DNA of 64,000 nucleotides from Thiorhodovibrio frisius (lineage in GTDB: Bacteria > Pseudomonadota > Gammaproteobacteria > Chromatiales > Chromatiaceae). The notes below the pieces were generated by a model. That model did not search any database. It saw only the letters and a program-made list of their open reading frames with translations, and was not told where the DNA came from. Location of the stretch: NCBI RefSeq assembly GCF_033954835.1, contig NZ_CP121471.1:1916501-1980500 (forward strand), read 5' to 3'. Made by a program: the position numbers and the translations under genes. Each line of letters starts with the position of its first letter. Within the stretch, counting starts at the first letter, position 1. Of this stretch, positions 9,086 to 19,332 are shown piece after piece.

Positions 9086-11350
9086 ATGTTAAGCAAAGAG
9101 CTCGAACTCACTCTGAACAGCGCCTTCAAGCAGGCACGCGAAAAGCGACATGAGTACATGACCGTGGAGCATTTGCTGCTCGGTCTGCTCGATAATCCAT
9201 CGGCGGCCAAGGTGCTGCGAGCCTGTGGAGCCGATGCCACGCAGTTGCGGCAGGACATCAGCCTTTTCATTGAGGAGACAACGCCTTTACTTGGCGGCCG
9301 TGACGGGCGTGAAACCCAGCCAACCCTGGGGTTTCAGCGGGTGCTGCAGCGGGCTGTCTTCCATGTGCAATCCTCGGGCAGGAAAGAAGTCACCGGCGCC
9401 AATGTGCTGGTCGCGCTGTTTAGCGAGCAGGATTCCCAGGCGGTGTTTTTGCTTAATCAGCAGGATGTGACGCGACTTGACGTGGTCAATTTCATTTCCC
9501 ACGGCATCTCCAAGGTGCCAGGGGAGGATCAGGGCGAAGACCCCGCCACCGAGGGCGATGATGGACGTGGCGATGAAAAAGAACCCGCCAGTCCGCTGCG
9601 CAGTTTTGCAACCGACCTCAACGAGCTGGCGCGGCAGGGCCGCATCGATCCGCTGATTGGCCGTGCTCTCGAAGTGGAGCGCACGGTGCAGATTTTGTGC
9701 CGACGGCGCAAGAACAATCCGCTGCTGGTTGGCGAGGCCGGGGTTGGCAAGACCGCCATTGCTGAGGGGCTGGCCAAAAAGGTGGTCGATGGTGAGGTAC
9801 CGGAGGTGCTGGCCAATGCCACCATCTATTCACTTGACCTGGGCGCCCTGGTGGCCGGCACCAAATATCGCGGGGACTTCGAGAAGCGCCTGAAAGCCGT
9901 GCTGGCTGAACTCAAGAAGCTACCAGACGCCGTGCTCTTTATTGACGAGATTCACACCGTCATCGGTGCAGGGGCTGCTTCTGGTGGCGTGATGGACGCC
10001 TCCAATCTGATCAAGCCCATGCTCGCCTCGGGCGACCTGCGTTGTATTGGCTCTACCACCTATCAGGAATTCCGCGGCATCTTCGAGAAAGACCGTGCCC
10101 TGGCGCGGCGCTTCCAGAAAATCGACATCAACGAGCCGTCGGTGGAGGAGACCATTGAAATCCTCAAGGGACTAAAGCCCCGGTTCGAGGACCATCACCA
10201 GGTCAATTATACGCAGACGGCCCTGAGAGCTGCGGCCGAACTCTCGGCAAAATACATCAACGACCGCCATTTGCCCGACAAGGCCATCGATGTGATCGAC
10301 GAGGCCGGTGCCCATGTGCAGCTGCGCCCGGCGGCCAAGCGGAAGAAGCGCATCGATGTGGCCGACATCGAGAGCATTGTCGCCAAGATCGCGCGCATTC
10401 CGCCGAGGAAAGTCAGCCTGTCGGATACCGAATCCCTGCGCAATCTTGACCGTGACTTAAAGATGGTTGTCTACGGCCAGGATGAGGCCATTGATGTGAT
10501 GACCTCGGCCATTCGCATGAACCGCTCCGGTCTTGGCAATGAGGAAAAGCCCATTGGTTCTTTCCTCTTTACCGGCCCGACCGGCGTCGGCAAGACCGAG
10601 GTCACCCGTCAGCTTGCACGGGTGCTGAGCATGGAGCTGATTCGCTTCGATATGTCGGAGTACATGGAGCGTCATACCGTCTCGCGACTGATCGGTGCGC
10701 CACCCGGCTATGTCGGCTTCGACCAGGGCGGGCTGCTGACCGAGGAAGTCACCAAGCACCCGCACGCGGTGCTGCTACTCGATGAAATCGAAAAAGCTCA
10801 CCCGGATGTCTTCAATCTGTTGTTGCAGGTGATGGATCATGGCACCTTGACGGACAACAACGGCCGCAAGGCGGATTTTCGCAATGTCGTGCTGGTGATG
10901 ACGACGAACGCCGGTGCCGAGGCAACCGCCCGGCGTTCCATCGGCTTTAGCGAGCAGGATCACTCATCGGATGGTATGGAGGCGCTTAAACGCTTTTTCT
11001 CGCCAGAATTCCGCAATCGGCTCGATGCTGTGGTGCAGTTCGCGCATCTCGCGCCCGAGACAGTCGCCAATGTGGTGAATAAGTTCATCTTCGAGCTTGA
11101 GCAGCAGTTGCTCGAGAAGAAGGTCGACTTGGTGGTCAATGAGGATGCGCGACTGTGGATTGCCGAGAAGGGTTACGACAGGCAAATGGGCGCCCGCCCG
11201 ATGGCCCGGGTGATTCAAAATCACATCAAGAAGCCCTTGGCAAACGAGCTGCTGTTCGGCGAACTTGCCAACGGCGGGCGGGTAAGGGTGAGCCTGGGTG
11301 AGGATGGCGATCTGGCGTTAAGCTTCGACAGCGAGTCGGTGGCCGCCTGA
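9086..11350 (+). CDS. clpA: ATP-dependent Clp protease ATP-binding subunit ClpA
   Basis: ClpA is the AAA+ unfoldase that feeds ClpP. The 754-residue product has the N-domain that docks ClpS (residues 1 to about 145) and two ATPase modules. Walker A sequences are GEAGVGKT near residue 216 and GPTGVGKTE near 496, with LLLDEIEKAHPDVFN as the second Walker B. An IGF tripeptide (isoleucine about 619) is present, of the type that inserts into ClpP. Full length. It converges with infA. Confidence 0.96.
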   Translation: MLSKELELTLNSAFKQAREKRHEYMTVEHLLLGLLDNPSAAKVLRACGADATQLRQDISLFIEETTPLLGGRDGRETQPTLGFQRVLQRAVFHVQSSGRKEVTGANVLVALFSEQDSQAVFLLNQQDVTRLDVVNFISHGISKVPGEDQGEDPATEGDDGRGDEKEPASPLRSFATDLNELARQGRIDPLIGRALEVERTVQILCRRRKNNPLLVGEAGVGKTAIAEGLAKKVVDGEVPEVLANATIYSLDLGALVAGTKYRGDFEKRLKAVLAELKKLPDAVLFIDEIHTVIGAGAASGGVMDASNLIKPMLASGDLRCIGSTTYQEFRGIFEKDRALARRFQKIDINEPSVEETIEILKGLKPRFEDHHQVNYTQTALRAAAELSAKYINDRHLPDKAIDVIDEAGAHVQLRPAAKRKKRIDVADIESIVAKIARIPPRKVSLSDTESLRNLDRDLKMVVYGQDEAIDVMTSAIRMNRSGLGNEEKPIGSFLFTGPTGVGKTEVTRQLARVLSMELIRFDMSEYMERHTVSRLIGAPPGYVGFDQGGLLTEEVTKHPHAVLLLDEIEKAHPDVFNLLLQVMDHGTLTDNNGRKADFRNVVLVMTTNAGAEATARRSIGFSEQDHSSDGMEALKRFFSPEFRNRLDAVVQFAHLAPETVANVVNKFIFELEQQLLEKKVDLVVNEDARLWIAEKGYDRQMGARPMARVIQNHIKKPLANELLFGELANGGRVRVSLGEDGDLALSFDSESVAA

Positions 11351-11456
11351 GGGCGAATGTACTATCTATCCTGGGCAGGGCTATCCGGGCGGGCAGCTCG
11401 TGGGGCAAATCAATTCGCCTCCACAAGCGGCTCGCTCGGGTCGTTGTGGACGGAAA

Positions 11457-11675
11457 TCACCTGACCCGGTAAGTAATGCGCCCTTTGGTCAGATCGTAAG
11501 GGGTCAGCTCAACCGTGACCTTGTCGCCGGTCAGGATGCGGATATAGTGCTTGCGCATCTTGCCGGAAATATGGGCGGTGACAACATGACCGTTCTCGAG
11601 TTCGACCCGAAATACGGTATTTGGCAGGGTCTCGACGACCGTGCCTTCCATCTGGATGACGTCTTCTTTTGCCAT
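11457..11675 (-). CDS. infA: Translation initiation factor IF-1
   Basis: The 72-residue OB-fold protein, starting [19 protein letters not shown] and ending [10 protein letters not shown], is the standard IF-1 that occupies the ribosomal A site during initiation. It lies downstream of aat and bpt on the same strand and converges with clpA; the clpA-infA-aat neighbourhood is conserved in gammaproteobacteria. Between it and bpt are 264 bases with one imperfectly placed hairpin but no gene. Confidence 0.97.
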   Translation of the reverse strand: MAKEDVIQMEGTVVETLPNTVFRVELENGHVVTAHISGKMRKHYIRILTGDKVTVELTPYDLTKGRITYRVR

Positions 11676-11939
11676 TGGTCAGCTAATGGGTAGGGGGAAT
11701 CTGGTGGAAAATCTGGTGGAGAAAACGGCAGAAAATCTTAAGTTCGGCCGATTTGTTACCCTGAAACAGCCACCTCATTCTGCGGGGTGGCTGGGACCAT
11801 GAGCGTTAGCGCGGTCGCATGTCAGTACCGCCGATCTCACAAAGCTGATCAAGTATAGCACAGCGGAGTTCTTTTGCTGGCGCGCATTCCCTGTTATCTG
11901 CTCTTGTGCGCGCCTCCGGGATATCGTCGCGGCGGATTT

Positions 11940-12683
11940 TCAGCCGAGCGCCTCCCCCGCGCGAAGATAGCGCCATTCCTTGCCTGTCCATGCCTCCATG
12001 GGGCGGAAGTTGGCCTTGTAGGCCATCTTGCGACTTTCGGCGATCCAATAGCCAAGATACAGATAATCGAGTCCAAGGGCGCGTGCCTCAAGAATCTGAC
12101 TCAGAACGGCAAAGGTGCCGGGCGCGCGCGCGGCCTGCTCCGGATCAAAAAAGGTATAGACCGCCGAGAGTCCGCTGCTTAGCAGGTCGCTGACCGCTAC
12201 TCCGAGCAAATTGCCGCGATGGCGCATTTCGAGCAGGCGGCTCTGTCCCGCCCAGGGGGCGAGCAGAAACTGCCGATAGCTCTGCGGTGTGATCTCCTCG
12301 GCCATATCGCCGTCGCCATGGCGCGCGAGGAGATACTGGCGGTAGAGTTCATAGTGTTCTTGGTCGAAAGCGGGTGTTTGTGCTCTGAGTTCAATGTCCT
12401 GATTCCGGGCCAGATTCCGCCGCTGCGAGCGGTTGGGCTGGAAGTCTGCCACCGGCACCCGCACCGGTACGCAGCGCCCGCAGTTGCGGCAGGCCGGGCG
12501 GTAGAAATGATCGCCGCTGCGGCGAAAGCCGATCTGTTGTAGCCAGTTGGCATGGTGGCGGTCGACGCGCACATTGGGGTCGACAAAGAGCGTGCGCGCT
12601 GTGCGTGCCGGCAGATAGGAGCAGGCGTGGTCGCCAGTTAAATAAAGCCGAAGGTTGGGGTGAACGGGCACCTGTGAGGTCAT
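11940..12683 (-). CDS. bpt: Aspartate/glutamate leucyltransferase (bacterial protein transferase)
   Basis: Bpt moves leucine from Leu-tRNA onto proteins with N-terminal Asp or Glu, creating a ClpS-readable N-degron. The 247-residue protein shows the N-terminal cysteine cluster YRPACRNCGRC near residue 70 and the transferase C-domain ending in YWIAESRKMAYKANFRPMEAW. ATG at 12683 overlaps the aat stop codon (ATGA), so the two are translationally coupled. A longer in-frame extension to 13118 only runs antisense-like through aat and is not homologous. Confidence 0.93.
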   Translation of the reverse strand: MTSQVPVHPNLRLYLTGDHACSYLPARTARTLFVDPNVRVDRHHANWLQQIGFRRSGDHFYRPACRNCGRCVPVRVPVADFQPNRSQRRNLARNQDIELRAQTPAFDQEHYELYRQYLLARHGDGDMAEEITPQSYRQFLLAPWAGQSRLLEMRHRGNLLGVAVSDLLSSGLSAVYTFFDPEQAARAPGTFAVLSQILEARALGLDYLYLGYWIAESRKMAYKANFRPMEAWTGKEWRYLRAGEALG

Positions 12684-13444
12684 GGTGCGGGTTGCGCCTT
12701 GCTGTGTGGTGGCTCGGGGTAATGCAAGCTGCCATCGTCCCAGGAACCCTCCTGGCCGGCCAGATCGCGACAGGCCTCCAGTTTTTGGATGAAGGTCTCC
12801 CGGGGCACCGAGCGCGCGCCCATGTGCAGCAGATGCTGGGTCACCATCTGGCAGTCGATAAAGTCGAACCCCCATTTGCTCAGACGCTGACACAGGAACA
12901 CCAGCGCCACTTTGGACGCATCGGTTGCGAGCGAGAACATGGATTCGCCAAAAAAGGCGCGGCCGATGGCGACTCCATAGAGTCCGCCTGCCAGCTGCGC
13001 GCCCTCCCACACCTCCACCGAATGGGCGATGCCGTGAATATTGAGCGCGCGGTAGGCGCGAATCATCTCCGGCAGCAGCCAAGTGCCGGTTTCGCCATGG
13101 CGGCTGATGCCGGCACAAGCGTTAATCACGCGCGGAAAGTCGCGGTCCATGCTGAGCGCATAGTGGCGCCGGCGCAGCTTTTTGCGCAGACTGCGCGAAA
13201 TGTGCAAGTCCTCCGGGATTAACAGGGTGCGCGGGTCCGGCGACCACCACAAAATGGGGTCGCTCGGGTTGTACCAGGGGAAAATGCCGTGGCGGTAGGC
13301 ATTGATCAGGCGCCGCACGCTCAGATCACCACCGATAGCGAGCAGCCCGTTGGGATCGCGCAGAGCGTTCTCGACCTCCGGGAAGGCGCCGCTCGGGTCG
13401 TTGGGTGAGAGCAGATAGGGCAGGCTGCGGGGGCGACGCATCAA
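12680..13444 (-). CDS. aat: Leucyl/phenylalanyl-tRNA-protein transferase
   Basis: Aat adds Leu or Phe to proteins with N-terminal Lys or Arg, marking them for ClpSAP. The 254-residue product contains the family signatures NGLLAIGGDLSVRRLINAY, HGIFPWYNPSDPILWWSPDPR, SVEVWEGAQLAGGLYGVAIG and FGESMFS. It overlaps bpt downstream by four bases, and its start overlaps the stop of the FemAB-like gene. The three therefore form one leftward operon. Confidence 0.95.
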   Translation of the reverse strand: MMRRPRSLPYLLSPNDPSGAFPEVENALRDPNGLLAIGGDLSVRRLINAYRHGIFPWYNPSDPILWWSPDPRTLLIPEDLHISRSLRKKLRRRHYALSMDRDFPRVINACAGISRHGETGTWLLPEMIRAYRALNIHGIAHSVEVWEGAQLAGGLYGVAIGRAFFGESMFSLATDASKVALVFLCQRLSKWGFDFIDCQMVTQHLLHMGARSVPRETFIQKLEACRDLAGQEGSWDDGSLHYPEPPHSKAQPAP

Positions 13445-14589
13445 GGCTTTTCTGTGTTTTTGTATGGGCTGCGTTGGCGCATCTCGGCAAGATACTCCTG
13501 CATGGCCGCGCGCTCATGTTCAAGAAAGGTGGTGATGGGTTGGCGCAGGCGCGGGTCGGCAATCCAGTGCGCCGACCAGGTTGCAGTGGGCAGAAAGCCG
13601 CGCGCGATCTTGTGTTCGCCCTGGGCACCTGGCTCGAAGCGCGCCAGCCCCTCGCTGATGCAATGCTCAAGGCCCTGATAATAGCAGGCTTCGAAATGCA
13701 GGCTATGGAAGTCAGCCGAGCAGCCCCAGTGGCGTCCATAGAGGCTGCGCGCGCCGACCAGGCAAAAGGCTGCGGCTACCGTCTGTCCCTGATACTCGGC
13801 CATTACCAGCAGCAGTTGCTCACCCATGGTATCGGCAATGTCCAGAAAAAAATCCAGGCTCAAGGTGGGGATGCCGCCGCGCTTGTCGAAGGTGTCTTCA
13901 TAGAAGTGATGAAAGACCGCCCACTGGGCCTCGCTGACCTGATTTCCGGGCAGTCGCCGCAGGTGCACCCCGGCATCGCTGACACGGCGGCGCTCGCGCT
14001 TGATCTTCTTGCGCTTTTCGGCCGAGAACTGCGACAGCAGATGATCAAAGCGCTCATATCCCTGGTTGTGCCAGTGAAATTGACAGCCAAGGCGCGGCAT
14101 GAATCCGGCCTGCTCCTGCCAGGCGAGCTCTTCTTCGGTGCCGAACAGCCAGTGCGCACCCGAGAGCCCGAGTGTCTCGGCCAATTGGCGGGCGCCCGCA
14201 ATCAGTGCTTGAGCTTGGGGTTCACGCGCCGGACCGGGCGCTGTCAGCACCCGCGCTCCGGTGGCAGGAGTGTAAGGCGAGGCCATGACCAGCTTGGGGT
14301 AGTAGCGCCCGCCCGCGCGCTGATAGGCATCGGCCCAGGCCCAGTCGAAAACGAACTCGCCGTAAGAGTTGAACTTCAAATAGCAGGGCGCGGCCGCGAT
14401 CAGTTCGCCTTGGTTGTCGTAGAGCGCCAGATGCTGCGGAATCCAGCCGAAGCGCTCGCCCACGGCGCCGTGGCGCTCCATGGCGGTGAGAAATTCATGG
14501 CGCAGGAAAGGCGTGTCATCGCCGGTGAGCCGGTTCCAGTCCGCAGCCGGAATCTCGCTCAGCGAGGTATGAACCTGTAGCTTGGTCAT
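13441..14589 (-). CDS. FemAB-like acyltransferase (DUF482 / peptidogalycan biosynthesis family)
   Basis: The product of about 382 residues belongs by eye to the GNAT-fold family formerly called DUF482. These proteins resemble FemX/FemAB enzymes that transfer amino acids from tRNA; their own substrate is unknown. Recognisable pieces are PFLRHEFLTAME near the start, a KRKKIKRERRRV basic block, FYEDTFDKRGGIPTLS, and the late ACYYQGLEHCISEGLARFEPGAQGEHKIARGF block. ATG 14589 is preferred over a TTG at 14613. The gene overlaps aat by four bases. Being co-transcribed with two other aminoacyl-tRNA-dependent transferases makes a tRNA-linked acyl transfer plausible (inference). Confidence 0.82.
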   Translation of the reverse strand: MTKLQVHTSLSEIPAADWNRLTGDDTPFLRHEFLTAMERHGAVGERFGWIPQHLALYDNQGELIAAAPCYLKFNSYGEFVFDWAWADAYQRAGGRYYPKLVMASPYTPATGARVLTAPGPAREPQAQALIAGARQLAETLGLSGAHWLFGTEEELAWQEQAGFMPRLGCQFHWHNQGYERFDHLLSQFSAEKRKKIKRERRRVSDAGVHLRRLPGNQVSEAQWAVFHHFYEDTFDKRGGIPTLSLDFFLDIADTMGEQLLLVMAEYQGQTVAAAFCLVGARSLYGRHWGCSADFHSLHFEACYYQGLEHCISEGLARFEPGAQGEHKIARGFLPTATWSAHWIADPRLRQPITTFLEHERAAMQEYLAEMRQRSPYKNTEKP

Positions 14590-14634
14590 GGCACCAGCCG
14601 CTTGCACAGGCAATTGGGCTTGCCTGTGCCTAAT

Positions 14635-14973
14635 TCACAAAGGCCACAGCCAGAAGCCCAGCCACAGAAAGACGGCGGAGGCGGTGAGGGAAGCGCCGAG
14701 GAGCAACAGGGCGCTCAGCCGGAAATCCTGTGCCCGGGCGGTGCGCAAGGCGAGATAGGCGCCGGCCAGATTGATCAGCACGCCAAGCTCGCACAGCCCG
14801 AGCAGGGCCAGCAGAGGAAATTTGGTGCCCATGGCACCCGGCTGGGCACCCGCGGCCACTGCTAGCAGCAAGATCCCGGAGCTCGCCAGCGCGAGTGCCG
14901 GAAAGCGTTTTGCACCAGCGGACAGGGCCTGCGGATCAGACGCTGGATGATTAGGCGTTTGCCGGGGAGTCAT
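14635..14973 (-). CDS. Small hypothetical membrane protein
   Basis: This is an unrecognised 112-residue protein with three hydrophobic stretches, at about residues 25-48, 52-72 and 85-112, ending directly after the last one (FLWLGFWLWPL). ATG at 14973 has only a poor ribosome-binding site. It lies between trxB and the FemAB-like gene on the same strand with short gaps, consistent with an operon, but its reality rests on hydrophobic pattern and packing only. Confidence 0.5.
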   Translation of the reverse strand: MTPRQTPNHPASDPQALSAGAKRFPALALASSGILLLAVAAGAQPGAMGTKFPLLALLGLCELGVLINLAGAYLALRTARAQDFRLSALLLLGASLTASAVFLWLGFWLWPL

Positions 14974-14993
14974 GGCGATGCAGCATCCGTCAC

Positions 14994-16016
<1,023 letters not shown>

Positions 16017-16108
16017 TTACGGGTGTGGAGCGGGGCGGTAAAGCGAGCCTTGAAGCCGCACTTTTTAAAAAAGTTTTACGAAACTGCACGAATAAACTCC
16101 GATAAGGT

Positions 16109-16114
16109 TATAAT
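16109..16114 (+). promoter_or_regulatory. Probable -10 element upstream of ftsK
   Basis: A perfect TATAAT (16109-16114) lies 25 bases before the ftsK ATG in an AT-rich patch that contrasts with the surrounding GC-rich DNA. The -35 region at about 17-18 bases upstream (TGCACG) is poor. The likely start point leaves a short leader containing the GGAGGA ribosome-binding site. Confidence 0.45.
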
Positions 16115-16138
16115 AAATAGAGTGATCGGAGGATTATT

Positions 16139-18640
16139 ATGCAGGCGACCCGGACAGGCGAATTCACCTTTAGTGACTATATTGAGCGCGTTGTGCGTGA
16201 GGCAGGGGTGTGGGTGCTGGTGGCTGTGGCCGCCTTTCTGGCCCTGTCTCTGGCCACTTATGCGCCTGGCGACCCTGGCTGGTCCTATGTGGGGCCTGAG
16301 TCTCAGGTCAGCAACGCGGCCGGGCGCGCGGGCGCCTGGTTTGCCGATGTCGCCTTTTTTCTATTCGGGCTTTTTGCTTATTTGATTCCACTGATGCTGG
16401 TTGCCAGCGCATTGCTGCTATTTCAGTGTCGCGAGCAGGAGCCGGAAACCCGCCTGCTGCGCCTGGCGTTGCACTGGCTGGGTGCAGCGATGACCCTGGT
16501 GGCGGCCACCGCACTGGCCAGCGCCCAGTTCGACGCACTGCTTGGGTGGTTGCCGACTGGGCTTGGCGGCGGGCTTGGGCGCTTAGGCGCAGATTGGACA
16601 CAAAGTCTCTTTGGTGGCACTGGTAGAGTATTTTTTCTATTTCTGCTTCTGCTTATTGGCGTGTCTCTGGTGACGGGTATGTCGCCTTTGGCGATCGTGG
16701 ATGCGGTCGGTGAGTTCACACTTTGGCTGACAGCCCTGATGCTCGCGGTCTTGCGTCGTCTGGGTGCGGGCGAGATGGCGACGGATGCAGATCTGGAGTC
16801 GGATGTGTATGCAGAAGCGCAGCAGGCCGAGGAGGGCCGGTTCGGCCGCTTCTATCGGCGGCTACAGCGGCCCCGGGCAGATGATGATCCGGACCCAAGC
16901 TTTGGCGATCTGGATGCCTTCGACGGCGAGGCCGACATTATCGATGAGACGATGGTGCGGGTCCCTTGGGAGCCTGAGCCGGATATCCCAGCTGCCACCC
17001 AAGCACCCGCGAGCGCGACGAGGGCGGACTCACCAAGGCCAGAAGCTCAGTCAGATGCGCAGCGTCCGGTGTATCGCTCTGCGACGCCCAAGTCGGCTAG
17101 CGTGACGCCAAAGGTCAAGCCGGGCGACCCCATGTGCCCGCCGTTCGAGCTGCTTGATCCGGCGCGGCCGGGCCGGCGCGGCTACACCCCAGACCAACTT
17201 GAGGAGCTTTCGCGCGAGGTTGAAACCCGGCTGGCCGACTATGGCGTCACCGCCAAGGTGGTGGCTGTTCAGCCCGGTCCGGTAGTGGCTTTGTTCGAGC
17301 TGGAACTGGCGCCGGGTGTGAAGGCGGCCAAAATCACCGGCCTGGCGCGGGATCTGGCTCGCGCATTGTCGAAAGTCAGCGTGCGGGTGGTGGAGATCAT
17401 TCCCGGCAAATCGGTCATTGGGCTTGAGATTCCCAACGATAGCAGGGACATGGTGGTCTTGAGCGAAGTGCTGAACTCCGATGCCTATCGCAAGCCTGAT
17501 TCCGCGCTCACCATCGGGCTAGGCACCGACATTGGCGGGCAGCCAGTGGTGGCCGATCTCGGCTCCATGCCCCATGCGCTGATTGCTGGCACCACAGGCT
17601 CGGGTAAGTCGGTGGCCATCAACGCCATGATCCTGAGCCTGTTGTATAAAGCCGAGCCCAAGGATGTGCGTCTGATCATGGTCGATCCGAAAATGCTCGA
17701 GCTGTCGGTTTACAACGGTATTCCGCATCTGCTCACCCCGGTGGTGACCGACATGAAGGAAGCCGCCAATGCGCTGCGCTGGTGTGTGGCCGAGATGGAA
17801 CGCCGTTACCGCCTGATGTCCGAACTTAAGGTGCGCAACATTGGTGGCTTTAACAAAGTCATCAAGCAGGCAACTGATGCCGGCGAGGCCATTATTGATC
17901 CTGTCGCCCTGGCCGCAGCCGGTGGCGAACTGGACCCGGACCTGCCGCCACCGACTCTGAGCCATCTGCCTTACATCGTCGTTATCATCGACGAACTGGC
18001 CGACATGATGATGGTGGTGGGCAAAAAGGTCGAGGAGCTGATCGTGCGTCTGGCGCAGAAGGCGCGCGCCTCGGGCATTCATCTGCTGCTGGCGACCCAG
18101 CGTCCGTCAGTGGACGTGCTGACCGGGCTGATCAAGGCCAATGTGCCAACGCGCATGGCGTTCAAGGTCTCATCGCGGGTAGACTCCCGCACCATCCTCG
18201 ACCAGATGGGGGCCGAGCAGTTGCTGGGTCATGGCGATATGCTCTACATGCCGCCTGGCAGCAGTATTCCGCAGCGGGTCCACGGCGCTTTTGTCGATGA
18301 CCATGAAGTCCACAAAGTGGTGGATCATCTCAAGCAATTTGGCCCGCCTGAGTTTATCGACACCGTGCTGCAGGAGTCTTCTGACTTCCTGACCGGCATT
18401 GATGCGGAACCGAGCGCCGGTGGTGATGTCGAGGATAAGGATGCGCTCTTTGACGAAGCGGTGCAGATTGTCGTCGAAACTCGCCGGGCGTCCATCTCTG
18501 GCGTGCAGCGGCGGCTGAAAATCGGTTATAACCGCGCTGCGCGCATGATCGAGGAAATGGAGCGCATCGGCGTCGTCGGACCGGCCGAAACCAACGGCAA
18601 CCGCGAAGTCTTGGCCCCACCGCCGGCCTCTGAGGATTAA
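16139..18640 (+). CDS. ftsK: DNA translocase FtsK
   Basis: FtsK anchors at the division septum and pumps chromosome ends to dif for XerCD resolution. The 833-residue protein has about four N-terminal membrane segments (residues 20-200), a Pro/Ala-rich acidic linker, and the motor domain with Walker [15 protein letters not shown] near residue 484. A Walker B-type [12 protein letters not shown] follows, then the C-terminal gamma winged-helix domain ([22 protein letters not shown]) that reads KOPS. GGAGGATTATT precedes the ATG. It is shorter than E. coli FtsK because of its compact linker. Confidence 0.95.
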   Translation: MQATRTGEFTFSDYIERVVREAGVWVLVAVAAFLALSLATYAPGDPGWSYVGPESQVSNAAGRAGAWFADVAFFLFGLFAYLIPLMLVASALLLFQCREQEPETRLLRLALHWLGAAMTLVAATALASAQFDALLGWLPTGLGGGLGRLGADWTQSLFGGTGRVFFLFLLLLIGVSLVTGMSPLAIVDAVGEFTLWLTALMLAVLRRLGAGEMATDADLESDVYAEAQQAEEGRFGRFYRRLQRPRADDDPDPSFGDLDAFDGEADIIDETMVRVPWEPEPDIPAATQAPASATRADSPRPEAQSDAQRPVYRSATPKSASVTPKVKPGDPMCPPFELLDPARPGRRGYTPDQLEELSREVETRLADYGVTAKVVAVQPGPVVALFELELAPGVKAAKITGLARDLARALSKVSVRVVEIIPGKSVIGLEIPNDSRDMVVLSEVLNSDAYRKPDSALTIGLGTDIGGQPVVADLGSMPHALIAGTTGSGKSVAINAMILSLLYKAEPKDVRLIMVDPKMLELSVYNGIPHLLTPVVTDMKEAANALRWCVAEMERRYRLMSELKVRNIGGFNKVIKQATDAGEAIIDPVALAAAGGELDPDLPPPTLSHLPYIVVIIDELADMMMVVGKKVEELIVRLAQKARASGIHLLLATQRPSVDVLTGLIKANVPTRMAFKVSSRVDSRTILDQMGAEQLLGHGDMLYMPPGSSIPQRVHGAFVDDHEVHKVVDHLKQFGPPEFIDTVLQESSDFLTGIDAEPSAGGDVEDKDALFDEAVQIVVETRRASISGVQRRLKIGYNRAARMIEEMERIGVVGPAETNGNREVLAPPPASED

Positions 18641-18684
18641 GAAACTTCTCAGTCGTCACCTTGCTCAAAAGGATCAGTAGACTC

Positions 18685-19329
18685 ATGGCACCAAGCATCC
18701 GAATCGCCGGAATCTTCTCGTTAATCAGCCTTTTCTTTCTCTCACTCAGCGCCAGTGCCGCCCCTGATGCGGTCACCACCCTCAAGAATTACCTCAATGG
18801 CTTGAACAGCCTGAGCGCCGATTTTCGCCAGGTTACCCTGACACCAGGCTCAAGCGGAGAGCAGGCATTTGAGTCTGCTGGCCGGCTTTTTCTGCGCCGC
18901 CCCGGGCTGTTTCGCTGGGAATACGACACGCCTTCCAAACAGCTCATCGTTGCCGATGGCAAACGCGTCTATCTGCAAGACACCGAGCTCAACCAAGTCA
19001 GCCACCGCTCCCAGAATGCCGCGCTCGATGGCACCCCAGCCCAGCTTTTGGTGAGCGACCGGCCGGTCGAAGAGTTTTTCAAGCTGCGCCCGCTCAGCCG
19101 CGACGATGGGCGTGCCTGGGTGGAACTCGAACCCAAAGCGGACGACTCCCAGGTCGTGCGCCTGCAGATCGCCTTCATCGACGGACAACTCGACACCCTG
19201 CTGATGGAAGACCGCTTCGGTCAGCTCACCCGCTTCATGTTTACCAACATCAAACGCAACCCAAAGCTGTCAGATGCGCTTTTTGAGTTTAAGCGCCCCG
19301 TCGGCGGGGACTTCCTGCAAATTGACTGA
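18685..19329 (+). CDS. lolA: Outer-membrane lipoprotein carrier protein LolA
   Basis: LolA ferries lipoproteins across the periplasm from LolCDE to LolB. The product of about 214 residues has a signal peptide ending SASAA, then the typical LNSLSADFRQVTL, GRLFLRRPGLFRWEY and LIVADGKRVYLQD segments, and ends in the ALFEFKRPVGGDFLQID tail. ATG 18685 is preferred over a TTG at 18661. The ftsK-lolA-rarA order is conserved in gammaproteobacteria. Confidence 0.93.
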   Translation: MAPSIRIAGIFSLISLFFLSLSASAAPDAVTTLKNYLNGLNSLSADFRQVTLTPGSSGEQAFESAGRLFLRRPGLFRWEYDTPSKQLIVADGKRVYLQDTELNQVSHRSQNAALDGTPAQLLVSDRPVEEFFKLRPLSRDDGRAWVELEPKADDSQVVRLQIAFIDGQLDTLLMEDRFGQLTRFMFTNIKRNPKLSDALFEFKRPVGGDFLQID

Positions 19330-19332
19330 GGC

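Noticed and set aside
11767-11796. CAGCCACC...GGTGGCTG hairpin as a terminator of the aat-bpt operon
   Set aside because: Eight-bp stem is real but the loop is long and no T tract follows on either strand; left unannotated as a terminator.
12684-13118. N-terminal extension of bpt to 13118
   Set aside because: Lies inside aat in another frame, and homology to leucyltransferases begins at ATG 12683.
13405-14580. 391-codon open frame on the plus strand
   Set aside because: Antisense to the FemAB-like gene, no ribosome-binding site or family signature.
16308-16898. Antisense open frames over the ftsK 5' region
   Set aside because: They lie opposite FtsK membrane segments and linker, with Arg/Pro-rich products and no motifs.
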